This document shows, piece after piece, positions 1 through 10,238 of a DNA stretch of 64,000 nt (position 1 is its first letter; each line of letters opens with the position of its first letter). The stretch is from Oikopleura dioica (Eukaryota; Chordata; Appendicularia; Copelata; Oikopleuridae): the NCBI GenBank assembly GCA_907165135.1, contig OU015567.1, forward strand, positions 253,001 to 317,000, in the 5' to 3' direction. The notes under the pieces were generated by a model that worked only from the letters and a program-made list of their open reading frames with translations, made no database searches and was not told the DNA's origin. The position numbers and the translations under genes were made by a program.

Positions 1-690
1 GAAGTCAGTAGGGTTAGGGTTAGTGCGGTTTACTCACGATAAAACTAGGGAAAGCATGAAAATAATACGGCATTCTTTTGAGGCGATGTTTTTTGAGCAT
101 TTTGAGCTGTCTTCTGAGTGGGAGTGACCATGGTCCGAGGAAATTGTGCGATCCTGAAGAAAAATATTAAGGGAACAGTCATCTTTATATTCTTTTAGAG
201 GGATGTTCTCCCAGGAAATAGTTTAGCAAGAGCCTTTTGCTGCTGATTTTAAGGGTTTAGACGTCGATAAACTGGATTTTAGCTAAATTTGTTTCTTTAT
301 TTTTACAATCACCCCCGATTTCTCTTTTACCGTTGCTTTTTTATTAGTAATGGTCTCGATCATTTTCCAATTTAAAAAATCGGTTTATTTTTTATTTCTC
401 AAGTCTGTATTTTGAATTCTGAGTACCCCTTCTGTCTGAAACCCGTAATTGCGCCCCACAAAAAAAGGCTGGAGCCGGCCACAAATTATTAATTTAGCTT
501 ATCATGATTACCTTTCGACTGAACGAGCAGGTCATTTTTTATTCACTAATTTTCTCGTAAATTATTTAGCCCTTCTATCGAAAAAAATAATAATAACAAC
601 AAAACAGGACGTTCAAGAACGATCTATTACTGTCGTTTACTTCTCGAGCTTTCTCTAGAAAATTCGAAATAAGAAGAAGAAAAATCTTTT
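1..690. other. AT-rich stretch, no gene seen
   Basis: A short TTAGGG-like motif (GGGTTAGGGTTAG) lies near position 11. The rest is AT-rich with only short open frames that lack splice-compatible continuation or recognisable motifs. I see nothing I can support as a gene here. Confidence 0.5.
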
Positions 691-691
691 T

Positions 692-735
692 GACCCTGAC
701 TCAGGTTTTCTTCTCAGGAATCCTGAGTCAGGTAG
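692..735. repeat. Fragment of the CTGAGTCAGG palindromic family
   Basis: Two inverted copies of CCTGAGTCAGG/CCTGACTCAGG flank TTTTCTTCTCAGGAAT. This is the inner core of a dispersed palindromic element seen at least seven more times in the window, here without its outer GGCTCGG ends. Confidence 0.65.
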
Positions 736-757
736 TCACGCGCAGGGTTAAACTTCT

Positions 758-1075
758 ATGAAAATTTTCGTTTTTTGTGAAATATTTCTTGAAGAAATAT
801 GGAAGGTAAAAAGTGAACCTGTAGAAACTCGACATATTCTTCAGATAAAACGGAAGGCTTCCTCATCTTTTTTTTCGTCAGATAAAAATCTCTCTATTTT
901 AGCTGCTTCTTCTGACTACTCTCCCGTTTATTTGGAAGTTAGTGATTTCCCAAAAGACTCTTTTCAATATCACCCGTCTCGAAAGCTTTATTGCTGCTTT
1001 GGCTTTCGCAGTAAAAGACGAACAGTTTTGAAGCTTCTACTAATGGATGGGAAAGGAAGCTTTTCTCAGGATTGA
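758..1075 (+). CDS. Possible small ORF, 105 codons, unrecognised
   Basis: A single open frame from ATG to TGA with unremarkable composition (Ser and Lys rich, no signal peptide). It is longer than most neighbouring frames, but there is no homology I recognise and no clear promoter. It may be a chance ORF; the AT-rich setting and the overlapping minus-strand frame argue for caution. Confidence 0.15.
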   Translation: MKIFVFCEIFLEEIWKVKSEPVETRHILQIKRKASSSFFSSDKNLSILAASSDYSPVYLEVSDFPKDSFQYHPSRKLYCCFGFRSKRRTVLKLLLMDGKGSFSQD

Positions 1076-1287
1076 GGATTGTTTTGAGGATGAGAATAAT
1101 CAATATCATTTCTTCATCGAAATCGATTACAACTAAATATAACTCTGCTTGCAATAAATTCAGATAGAGCGTGAAGAAAGAGATCGGGCGGAGAGACTGC
1201 AATTATCTTGATAATTGTAGAATAAGCCTACAGTATCAGAGAGAGATTACAGTAGAAAATATGCAAGCAGTTTTTCTAATGAGAAAA

Positions 1288-1512
1288 TGGCCCCTGGACT
1301 TGATCCAGAATCAGGGACCTACGATCTATGAGTCATAGACTATGACTTGGTAGCCTGTGTAGAAGACAGGGTCTGGAAAGAGCTTCAGTGAAAAGCCGCG
1401 GGCGGCTTTGCCTTAACCCCTGTGGGAGTTCCAGAAAAGCCGCTACGCGGCTATATATTTAAGACCTTTCTGGCCCTGACCCATCTGTTCTACACAGGTT
1501 ACTGAGCTCAGA
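1288..1512. repeat. Composite palindromic element, CTGAGTCAGG family
   Basis: The stretch from TAGCCTGTGTAGAAGACAGGGTCTGG to CTGACCCATCTGTTCTACACAGGTTACTGAGC forms long inverted arms, matching the family in the introns of amnionless and the GT31 gene. A second motif, AAAAGCCGCGGGCGGC, sits inside and recurs at about 1435, 1963, 2035 and 55040. The region therefore looks like nested small elements. No coding content. Confidence 0.6.
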
Positions 1513-1960
1513 TGTTTAGCCACTGCACTGTAGGCTTGCGTTATACATACTGTAAATAATGGTGAACTCAAGGAAACTTACATATCGGACAGATTCAGCA
1601 CTGGTATCAAAATAAGCTGGGTTTTCAACCGTCATTTGATAATTATTAAATTCGAGTTTTCTCTTGAAATCGTTGAAATGTATTCTTTTTCGCCTCAGAA
1701 CTCGGTTTTGTCCTCAGATCAAATATTTAGCCGCGCTTTATTATGCAAAAAATGTATTCAATTTCGCAATAAATGCGAATTCAAGAACAAAAAAACGCCT
1801 GATTTCAGGATTTGAGAAAATAAACTTATTTATTGAAATAGTCGAGCTACAAAGGTCAACAAGACCAGGCACTAAAGGACTGTTTACTGTCCAAATCTTT
1901 CAAACAGAGACTGATGTTTTTGAGACGAAAAATAAGATTTTCAAAGGATTTCCGAGATAA

Positions 1961-2052
1961 TCGGAAAAGCCGCTTGCGGCTCCAAATGGAACAAAAAGTC
2001 GCCAAATACGCTGCTAGAATTTTCGTTCCATTAAGCCACAAGCGGCTTTTCG
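1961..2052. repeat. Hairpin element with AAAAGCCGCTTG arms
   Basis: CGGAAAAGCCGCTTGCGGCT at the left is answered by AGCCACAAGCGGCTTTTCG at the right. The piece is short enough to be a MITE or a transcribed hairpin. The GCCGC-rich stems stand out against very AT-rich flanks. Confidence 0.5.
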
Positions 2053-3373
2053 TTTGAAATAGGGGGTCCCCATTTCAATGGATAATTACTTTTGGTTGAT
2101 ACGCAGTTTAACGAATCTATTCTTCCTTAAGAGAGTCCCCTTTTTAACGGATTTTCTGAAAAGTCAATTCAACAAAATCCGTTAAAAAAGGGAACTTTTT
2201 GAAGAAAATCAGATCCGTTAAAATAAAACTTCCCAAAAGTATTTTCCGTCGAAATAGGGACACCCTATTTCCAAAAAAATAAAACTAAGACACCTTATTC
2301 GGCCTCATTATCATCAAAAATATCCTTTCGGTGAACACCAAAACTTACAGATAATAGCCCATTTCCAGTCTCGTCTAATTCCGAGTCATTTCGGCTTCCG
2401 GCCATTTTTTTCTTCAGTAATTATCTCTAATTCGCTCCTTCCCAAAAACAAATTGAAGAATTTTCGCCTCGCTATTTTTTTCTCTCCAGAATTTGAAAAA
2501 GAGGGTTGAACTCGTCACTTGAAAAAGGAAACGAACGAGCAAAGAGCAAAAAATTAAAAATTAATTTTTATCCACCATTTCAACTCGGCTAGTGATTCAT
2601 TTTTCGCGTGGGTTAGTTCGCGCGGAGGGAAAAAGGCGAATTTTTGTGACCCGAAATTCGCTTTTCGTCTCAAATATAGAAAAAGAGAGACAGTTGACGT
2701 GTTTTGACTCGAAAAAACAAGGATGAAAAAAGGTGTAATTTCGCAATTGTGATGAGTTTTGGGGATAAAATTACAAAACAAAAGAAACAGTTTTCTATTA
2801 ATCATCATTGATATAAATTGCGACAAAATGCTTGATTTTCGCGACACTTTTTTGTCAATCAGATTCAATGATTGGTAAATTTTTTAATAATTTGGTCGAA
2901 TTTTGGCCAAAATCGTCGTATTTTTTCTCCTGTCGGCCCATAGAAGCAGACCTTTTCCTGTCCTTCTGTTTTCGAGCCAAAATCATGCAGCTCAATTTCA
3001 ATTGAAAAATAAATTCTGAAACAATTCACGATCAATCATCGTAAAACTAAGTCTCCCGCGAAAACCGCTCACCCAAAAAAGAAGTCGTTAATTTTCTTTT
3101 TTTTTTTACCTTTGAGCATTTAGAATCTTCATCGAAGAAAATACAGGATGCGTTCAATTCCATTTTCTCTTTTTTCTTCTCACTTGACCATTTATCGCTT
3201 TCTCTCTATTTTTAGGATTTTTCGATCAGATCAAACGGCCAATAAAAAGGGTCGAAAGAAAATTGTCATAAAAATTTTCCGCTTCAGATTCTGAAGAGTT
3301 GTATTGGAGTTTTTTCGTCGAAAAACAAACTCGAGACTTTCAAATTTGAAATTGCTAAAGTCATAATACCGGG
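2053..3373. other. Non-genic AT-rich DNA with small inverted repeats
   Basis: Inverted segments around TCCCCTTTTTAACGGATTTT and AAAATCCGTTAAAAAAGGGA lie near 2137-2192, and GGGTCCCCATTT/AAATAGGGACACCC pairs surround them. From 2550 to 3370 I see only low-complexity AT-rich sequence and short frames. No gene supported. Confidence 0.45.
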
Positions 3374-3536
3374 TAGGGTTGGCCAAAAAAATGAAAACGA
3401 TTTTTCAGTCATTTTTTCTCGAAATAAATGTTTATATAAAAGTAAACATTTTTGTATTTATTGTGATACCCTAGCGTTATCGGAACATACTTTTATCACC
3501 CCTTAAAAAATTTGAAACTTTGAAAAAGAAAATTGC

Positions 3537-3603
3537 GGCGCTGGGATTCGAACCCAAAACGTCCGTTGGAGCGGTCAACACCACTCTCCACCAAGCCATG
3601 GAT
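3537..3603 (-). other. tRNA-like sequence with B box, degenerate
   Basis: On the minus strand GGGTTCGAATCCCAG is a perfect RNA polymerase III B box in a T-arm that can pair, and TGGCTTGGTGG resembles an A box. The flanking 7-nt acceptor halves do not pair, so this is not a convincing functional tRNA. It lies about 165 bp inside the left end of the hAT element, so it may be a tRNA-derived insertion. Confidence 0.3.
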
Positions 3604-4189
3604 ACTTGGAGGAGGCTTCAGAAAATGAGTTTTTATTTGAAAATATGAATCTTTCATCAAATTGAAAGAAAAGGACCAGCGTTTTCTTCACTTTGTTCGG
3701 AAAAAGCACGATTCCGTCGATTGTTTTCATCACTGTTCCAACTTAATTTACTTATTTATTACTTTTAATAATAAAATATCGATTAATTATATAAAATAAA
3801 ATAATTCTCCCTAACCAGCCGTCTGCAAGACCGAGAGAAAATTGCACTATTTTCTCTAGCTGCTCGGCATTGGCGGAAATTCTGGCATAAGAATTCCAGC
3901 CGAGGAAGAGAAGTTGGTGGAGAAGGGAAAATTCGGTTGTGAGGATCGTGGAGAGTCGGAGGCGAAATAGAGGAGGTTGAGGAGGAAGATGGCGATGAAG
4001 AAGAGGAGGAGGAAAGTAAAAAAATATTTTTTTAATCTCTAGGAGGTAGACATAATTTCTTCCTAAAATTAACATAGTGACACCCTTATTTTTATTTTCT
4101 TATTTTACATGTAAATTAATTTAATCATATTAATTAATTAAATAGTTTTTATATTTGAAAATAAAAAAGACTCAAGATCAGGAAGGGGC

Positions 4190-4345
4190 GCCCACAGATC
4201 TTTTGCCAGAAGAAGCTGTCGGGCGCCAAGGGGGATCCCCGGCGGATCGACGGGAAGGGACGAGGCCTTGTCCGGGCCGGTGACTGGCAGATGGTTCAGG
4301 GTACGCCGCGCTGGCTCCTGAGGCTACCCCAGCCCGACCCGGACT
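4190..4345. other. GC-rich structured block inside the hAT element
   Basis: This is about 155 bp of strikingly GC-rich sequence in an AT-rich element. GGCGCCCACAG and CTGTCGGGCGCC form a strong stem with one bulged G around an 18-nt loop. Further GC-rich complementary pieces follow (GGCCTTGTCCGGGCC). One frame is open for about 55 codons and rich in Arg, Gly and Pro, but has no start. It could be a structured RNA, a ribozyme-like leader, a captured fragment or an exon; I recognise none. Confidence 0.35.
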
Positions 4346-6165
4346 AAACCCTAAGTTCGAGTTTTGCGAGACTGCGATGACTTTGTTTTGGGAGCGGATG
4401 GATCAAAAATTGCTTCGACAAAGTTCCAATCATTCACGATCAGATCCGGAACAGAATGCTATATTTTTCAACTGGTCGCCATTCCTGATGAAAAGTCTGA
4501 AACCGTCCGCGAAGCCTTTCAGTCTTATCTCTCAAGTTTTCCAGACGAAACTCAGCAGCATTTCGCTTCAAAGGTTTCTTTAGTTTCAGAAACGGCATTA
4601 AACTCTTTATAGTGCATGGCGACAGCGAGCGATTCTGCGGCGAACGCACTTAAAAGCTGCAAGCTTATTATGGAAACCTTGGATAAAATCACGCCAAGAG
4701 AAAGGCTTCATCTGAAATGCTCGATGCATAAGGTAATTGTTTGCGACATGTTTTTCGAGAAAATGAATTATTCCGTTAGGTCTGTCATATGGAGAAGTGT
4801 ATCCGAGCTTGCATCCAGAACGTTTTTGATGATATCTTGCAGTTTTGTGAAGCATATTTGACGTGTTCCAGGAGCCATGGACTTCATGGTTCCCAAGGCA
4901 GCAAGCTCAAAATTTATCTTGAAGCCCTTCGATCTCGTGATGGTCTACAGAAAGTGACAAAGCCGCTTGAAATGCAAAGTCATGTTCGGTAAATTTATCT
5001 TGATGAAAACAGTTATATTCATTTTTCTTAGTTTTGGTAATCTTACCAGAAATCTCCAGCGAATCGCAACAAACTACAGCGATATTGTCGATTTCATCCG
5101 GTTCGAGCTCGCTCTCACTGACGATGCGAAGGTTATGGAAGACAATAAAGCGCAGGCGATCATTGAATTCGCCAGCTCGGCGATGGTTTATTCCGTCATC
5201 GTGAGTCCTTACTGGTCAAAAGTGTCCGGCCTGATGAACTCAGAACAATATCTGTCTCTTGAGGAGCATTTCAAGCAAGTTCTTAAAGATGTTCTCTCAT
5301 CTTCTTCTCCTGCTTTATTCCTTTTGAAAAGGGCGAAAGAAATCGACAGTTCCTCTTGGGAACTTGGATTCGAAGATGTTGTATTGGAAATCTCTCGAGA
5401 TACATCGAACTCCAAGTTCCTCGACGAGTGCATCAAAATGCGTCTTCACGCTGTTGAGAAACGGTTCGGCGATTTCGTGAATGAATGCAGCTTTCCATTC
5501 GCAAAAGAAATATCATTCACAAATCAGGTTTATATTTGTCCGCATACAACAAAATACATAACTTTAAATAAGGACTGCGAGAGAAGCTTCGGATCAGCTA
5601 AAGACTCATTCTCCTCGAAGTATAATATGGACACGTTCAAGTTCCAACAAGCAGTGATGAGTCGCTTCAATATGACCTTCTCTTTTTGGCGACGACAGAC
5701 TGACTTCGAGCAGAAACTCGGCCAGTTCATGGCAAATGCCTCTTCCAAAGAAGCTTCTATCACGGAGAGAAGAAGATCCGACCATAATGATTCTATTGCG
5801 AGAATGCTGTCCGATATTGAAGAAGGTGAAAAAAATCGAACACAAGTGGCAGTTTTTGAAGCCGTTATCGCAGAACATAAGCTTTGGCCGTCTCCCATCA
5901 ACGAGGTTGAATAGTAGTTCGATCTGATGCATCATTTTTCATTTAGGCTGACGATAAACAGTGCTTGAAAACATTCACACAGCTTGTGCAGCCAAACTAC
6001 CCAGTGAAAGTTTCACTTCATCAGTTTCGAGGTCATGTTCTGGGCTATATCAACAAACAGCTTTCTGCAGAGGACAAAGAAATCATTCAATCAAAGTTGA
6101 AAAAGAAAAGATCATTGAAAGAACTGTTCAATCAAACCGTTGAACACTTCAATAAACTCCAATAA
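4345..6165 (+). CDS. hAT-like DDE transposase, spliced gene
   Basis: Likely catalyses excision and insertion of the surrounding transposon. Exons join in frame across four tiny GT-AG introns (about 4580-4613, 4730-4776, 4990-5031, 5909-5945). The first supported segment contains LGADGSK, plausible as the first catalytic Asp context. After intron 1 comes TASDSAANALKSCK, then CSMHKVCH, which resembles the C-x-x-H signature of hAT RNase-H folds. The rest is helical and Lys/Glu rich and ends EHFNKLQ. No start codon or BED zinc finger is evident upstream; the 5' exon may be lost, disrupted by the GC-rich block, or in sequence I could not connect. The frame from 4364 is otherwise free of stops, so it may still be active. 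The DDE residues are inferred, not aligned. Confidence 0.65.
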
Positions 6166-6205
6166 TTGATCTCGAAAAAATTAGCGTGTTCAAAAAAATG
6201 GTCTC

Positions 6206-6246
6206 ACTGGGATTCGAACCCGGGCCCCCTTGGTTCATGGGTGATG
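6206..6246 (-). other. Second B-box tRNA-like motif
   Basis: The minus strand reads GGGCCCGGGTTCGAATCCCAGTGAGAC, a perfect T-arm and B box. It shares CTGGGATTCGAACCC with the copy at 3537 and has the same orientation. No complete cloverleaf can be drawn, so it is likely a tRNA-derived remnant within the hAT element. Confidence 0.25.
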
Positions 6247-6820
6247 TTTTAGGGCATCAAAACGTTTTTCAAATTGAAAAAGCGGATTAAATTGATAATA
6301 CACTAAAAACTATAAAAACAAAATTTTTATAATTTTAGCCCTCTTCCTCACACCTTCTATGAAAAAAGTGTCTTCCGATACCGCTAGAGACTCATCCGAC
6401 GGCTCAAAAGACCGCCTTGATGAGCTCTATCTAAATCTAAAAGAAAAACTTCTGAAAAGTGGTACTAGAAAAAGTTATTGCGAAAAACCACTTTTCGGCT
6501 ACTTTCAAGCCTCCAAAAATGGGTACCCGAAAATTTTTTCCAAATTTTTTGAAAAATATTATTTTATAGACCCAAATATACAATCAAGGAAAGTTTTAAG
6601 GAAATCAAAGGACCATCCTTTTTTGGCCAACCCTAATACCGGGTCGTCCGTCGTCTATTTGCTCTTTCGTAATGTCTTTCATTTGGCAGGATCTGTCTGT
6701 TTTGTGTGCTCTTCTGAGTAAAGAAGAGGGTAAATTTAGGGCGTTCCCAGCTTGGATACAGTCAGCTTTGATTTGAAACAAGGAAGAACGGAAGAAGAGC
6801 TGATTTTGACTTCATCTTTA

Positions 6821-7551
6821 GATAAGTTTCGAAAAATGTTTTCAGGCCAAAAATCACTTTTTAACTGTTAGTGCCATCTTCACCGCCGTCTCAAACCGAG
6901 TCGAACGGTATATGTATCTCTTGAAAATTCTAGAGTTTCGGGTACTTCCGGTCAAATTTACGAAATTCTAGTATTCCACTGCCGTTTTTGATACAGAAAT
7001 GGTACTATGGCATATAGCATGTCAAAATGACCGCTAGGACGTGAGGAGTGCAGGGGTCTCAAAAATAAGTACTTTAACAAAGAAAAGTACCTAAAAATAA
7101 TTATTTTGTGATTTTTAGCACTAAAAATATCAAATTTCAAGAAATTTTCGATTTAAATATAGTTTTCTTTGTAGATTAGTATTAATAAGAGATAAAAATT
7201 TATTATACATCTGCTTTCTGCCCGAAAAATTAATAATTAATATTTTTAGTGCTAAAAAATGACAAAATAATTATTTTTAGGTACTTTTCTTTGTTAAAGT
7301 ACTTATTTTTTGAGACCCCTGCACTCCTCACGTTCTAGCGGTCATTTTGACATGCTATATGCCATAGTACCATTTCTGTATCAAAAACGGCAGTGGAATA
7401 CTAGAATTTCGTAAATTTGACCGGAAGTACCCGTAACTCTAGAATTTTCAAGAGATACATATACCGTTCGACTCGGTTTGAGACGGCGGTGAAGATGGCA
7501 CTAACAGTTAAAAAGTGATTTTTGGCCTGAAAACATTTTTCGAAACTTATC
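6821..7551. repeat. Giant foldback element with arms of about 310 bp
   Basis: From GATAAGTTTCGAAAAATG to CATTTTTCGAAACTTATC the sequence is a near-perfect palindrome. The left arm runs to about 7131, the right starts near 7239, and about 105 bp lie between. The element is flanked by TTTA on both sides, a possible 4-bp target duplication. Arms differ by only scattered bases. Frames inside are symmetric artefacts; no gene is present. It lies 185 bp from the hAT right end but is separate from it. Confidence 0.85.
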
Positions 7552-8054
7552 TTTATTCATTGCTTCTTTAAAAATGCCGCTGATTTTTCTAAGTTTCAGA
7601 AAGGTTCATTTCGGTTATTTTTGTTGCTACAAATTATGAGCATTATGTAAAATTTTCAATTGGGTTTCTGCCCTACTAACAAAAGGCTATTTGAAATAGC
7701 TATTTCAATAGCAATTCATGGTCAGCTTAAGATCATATGAAAAAATCCGTACAAGGAGACGGCTCATCGGGTAGTCGATAATTGATGAATTTTTCCGGCC
7801 TTTTTCTAGTTCTTCGTCTTTTCTGAGTCGGTTCAAAGCCAGAATCGACGATTATTTGCTCAGCTGCGGAAAACTATAAAGTGAAAGATCTTTCACACTG
7901 AGAGTCTCTTTAATTAATAGCAATTAAAATAATCTGTAGTTTTTGAGTTTTGACCAAATGATTCGTTGATTTTATTTACAAATTCAATATTACTCAGTGA
8001 TTTTTGTAAAAATTTTTTGAAGACACAGTTCGAAAAACAATTTTGTACAAAATT
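7552..8054. other. Intergenic, nothing recognised
   Basis: AT-rich sequence with no supported exon, RNA gene or repeat. The 3' end of Kelch-like gene A begins just to the right. Confidence 0.5.
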
Positions 8055-10233
8055 TTATTGATAAGAACGTTGATCATGGTTCGCGGTGCAAACATTCGAC
8101 GGCGATATGAACAGAAACGGGTAGTAATAATATTTCTCATGTTCTCCAACAACCTCGATTGCGACAATATTGTCTCCGTCTTTAACATCAGTTGACCACT
8201 TTTTCCTTCAAATTATCGAAAGCTTTCCGAAAGAAGTTTCTTCGAAAATTGGTCAACCTTACCTAGATTTAAGCGTTGGATCATTCGAATTGATTCGTTG
8301 CTATCTCCAGGGAATAAATATAGAGCGGTGCCGACTTGAACTGTCGATCCAACGGCACAAGGCTTAAAAATATAGATTTTTAAGATAATTAAGGGGAGGT
8401 CGACGAGAATCGGGATTTCTGTGACCAAAAATGCGGAAAAACCTGCTTAGATAGGCAAATTCTGACTATTTACGTGGAAAGAAAAGGGTCTCAAAAATAC
8501 AGCGGCGAAAACGAGAAAAAAAATTTTTTCCAAAAAATTTTGTAAAATTTAGGTCAAAGTGGGGGTGTCTCGTGACCAAAAAATCTCAAAAACGGGATTT
8601 TTTTTTCTTCATCAAATACTTTTAAAAGTAAGTTTAAACCCTTAAAAATAAAGCGGCGACAATGAAAAAAGGGATGCTTATCGCGAAAATTTTTTTACTG
8701 TTGATTAAAAATATCCGATTTTCCTAAAAATCGTCATTTGTGCTCATTTTTCATAGGGAATTTTACCAAAATCGCGGAGACTCAGAATTTTTTACTGATA
8801 ATGATTAGAAAATCATTAAAAAACAATATCTAGCACATAAAAATTTCATAAGGATCATTTTTGGGTAATATAACCAACTTTTTAATTTCGTAAAATCTCG
8901 GAATCCAGACACAAAATCGAAAATTTTGTTAAAAAAAGTTAATAAATCCGCGAAAAGCTGGAGACCAAAAATGCTCCTTTTTTAATAAGGAATCCAAAAA
9001 TATAACCAAAATTTTGAAAAAACGAAAAATTTTTTCTCGTCGACCCCCTCCTTAATTTTATCGAATTTTCAAAATCCCCCCAAATAAACTTACTTGAAGC
9101 AAAGTTCCTATTTTTGTCCATTCAAATTTTTTCAAAACGAAAATCTCCTTGAGAACTACTGAATTCTCCGCATCAAAACCTCCCAACGTAGCAATTGATC
9201 CCGACGGCAATCCAGCAATAGAGAATGTCCGTATCTCTCTTAAATCATGCTGAATAAAAAAGTTGCAAAATAAAATAACATTGGATGACGATGCAGTTTT
9301 TCCCAGCCATTTTCAGTCAGGGTTTCCGTGTATCCTTTGTTCGAAGTAGGAAAATTTTCACCGCCGACTGCTGTTGGCTGTCCTTTAAAATGAGCAAGTC
9401 CACCGTCCCAGTGCCCTTCTCTTGGTTCGAATGCGAGTTCTTCAACAGCGGTGCCGTTAAAAATATCGCACTTTTTGTCGTTCGGATCATCAAAACAAAC
9501 AAGAGCTGAAAAATATAAAAATTATAAGACATTCTTGCAACGAACCTTCAGTTCCGTTTGAAATTGTGAGCACTGCGCTTCCACCATAATATCTATTCTG
9601 AAGCCAAATGGGGAGAAGCTTCAATTCGCAATCGACAAGAATAATTATCTAAAAATAGTAAATAAGGAGTTTTAAAGAGCAGTCTACTAGTTTTTTATTC
9701 TGACGGCCACCGAAAAAATGCAACTGGCCTTTCACAAGAGCAGCTTTAGATTCGTAGATTTTATCCTGAAGAACCGTTGGAACAATAATGCCTGTATTTT
9801 CGTTTTTAACGCCGTCTCCAAACAGAGCATAATGATGTGGTAATTCAGTTGGGTCAGATAAAATAACAAGAATCTGACTCGGTGGATTTTGATAGAAAAA
9901 AACATTTTTGATTTCGGTTTCGTCGTCGAATTTGAAAACTCTGATTTTCTTTTCTTCCATGGTTTGAAGCTCGTTCATTTGCCTTGTTGCTATTTCCTCG
10001 CCCTTTTTCCTCACAGAAAGGGAAGATAGTGAGTCGTCTTCGACTCTGAAGACGAATTCAAGAGATGTCCAATTCGTGCTTAACGGATCGTTCAAAGCGA
10101 TCGATTTCTCGAAAAAGTCGGAAGAAATCGCAATCGAGCTGTTTTCGTAAGTTTTAATTGCGAAGATAGATTTTTCATTATAAGATCGAAACTCCAGACT
10201 TTTCGCAGCTTTTGTGAGAAAAGATTTGCTCTT
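8055..10233 (-). CDS. Kelch-like repeat protein A, 5' end missing
   Basis: Six minus-strand exons join with tiny introns: 9688-10233, 9546-9648, about 9350-9505, about 9095-9240, about 8265-8375 and 8055-8180. The protein repeats a beta-propeller-like pattern with LHFFGGR, GQPTAVGG, IATLGGF and LYLFPGD, ending SNVC...RSYQ. Gene B at 45.8-47.9 kb is a clear paralogue (GEIHIFGG, GQPTTVGG, LMLGGY, IYLVSGG) with matching exon borders. B has an N-terminal membrane anchor; in A the corresponding exon is not found. The first supported exon has its acceptor (CTCAG) only a few bases from the end of the retroelement repeat at 10239, so the element has separated or removed the 5' part. The junction between the third and fourth exons seems to need a non-GT donor. 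Confidence 0.7.
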
Positions 10234-10238
10234 CTGAG

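Larger units (their letters stand above)
3374..6635 (+). mobile_element. hAT-type DNA transposon, apparently complete
   Basis: The left end TAGGGTTGGCCAAAAAA is matched in reverse by TTTTTTGGCCAACCCTA at the right end. Both ends are abutted by the same 8-bp direct repeat ATACCGGG (3366-3373 and 6636-6643). An 8-bp target duplication with short TAGGG-type terminal repeats is the signature of the hAT superfamily. The 3.26-kb interior carries one spliced plus-strand gene with features of a DDE transposase. It also holds two minus-strand B-box-like tRNA motifs, a GC-rich block at 4190-4345, and at 4076 an AGTGACACCCTTATT motif shared with a MITE at 48.5 kb. The perfect target duplication suggests fairly recent insertion. 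Superfamily assignment rests on duplication length, ends and gene together. Confidence 0.85.

Noticed and set aside
3537-3603. Functional tRNA gene
   Set aside because: B box and T-arm are perfect, but acceptor halves do not pair and no proper anticodon arm can be drawn.
6359-6721. 120-codon plus-strand frame at the right end of the hAT element
   Set aside because: It crosses the terminal repeat and target duplication of the transposon, so it cannot be a single conserved gene; likely chance.
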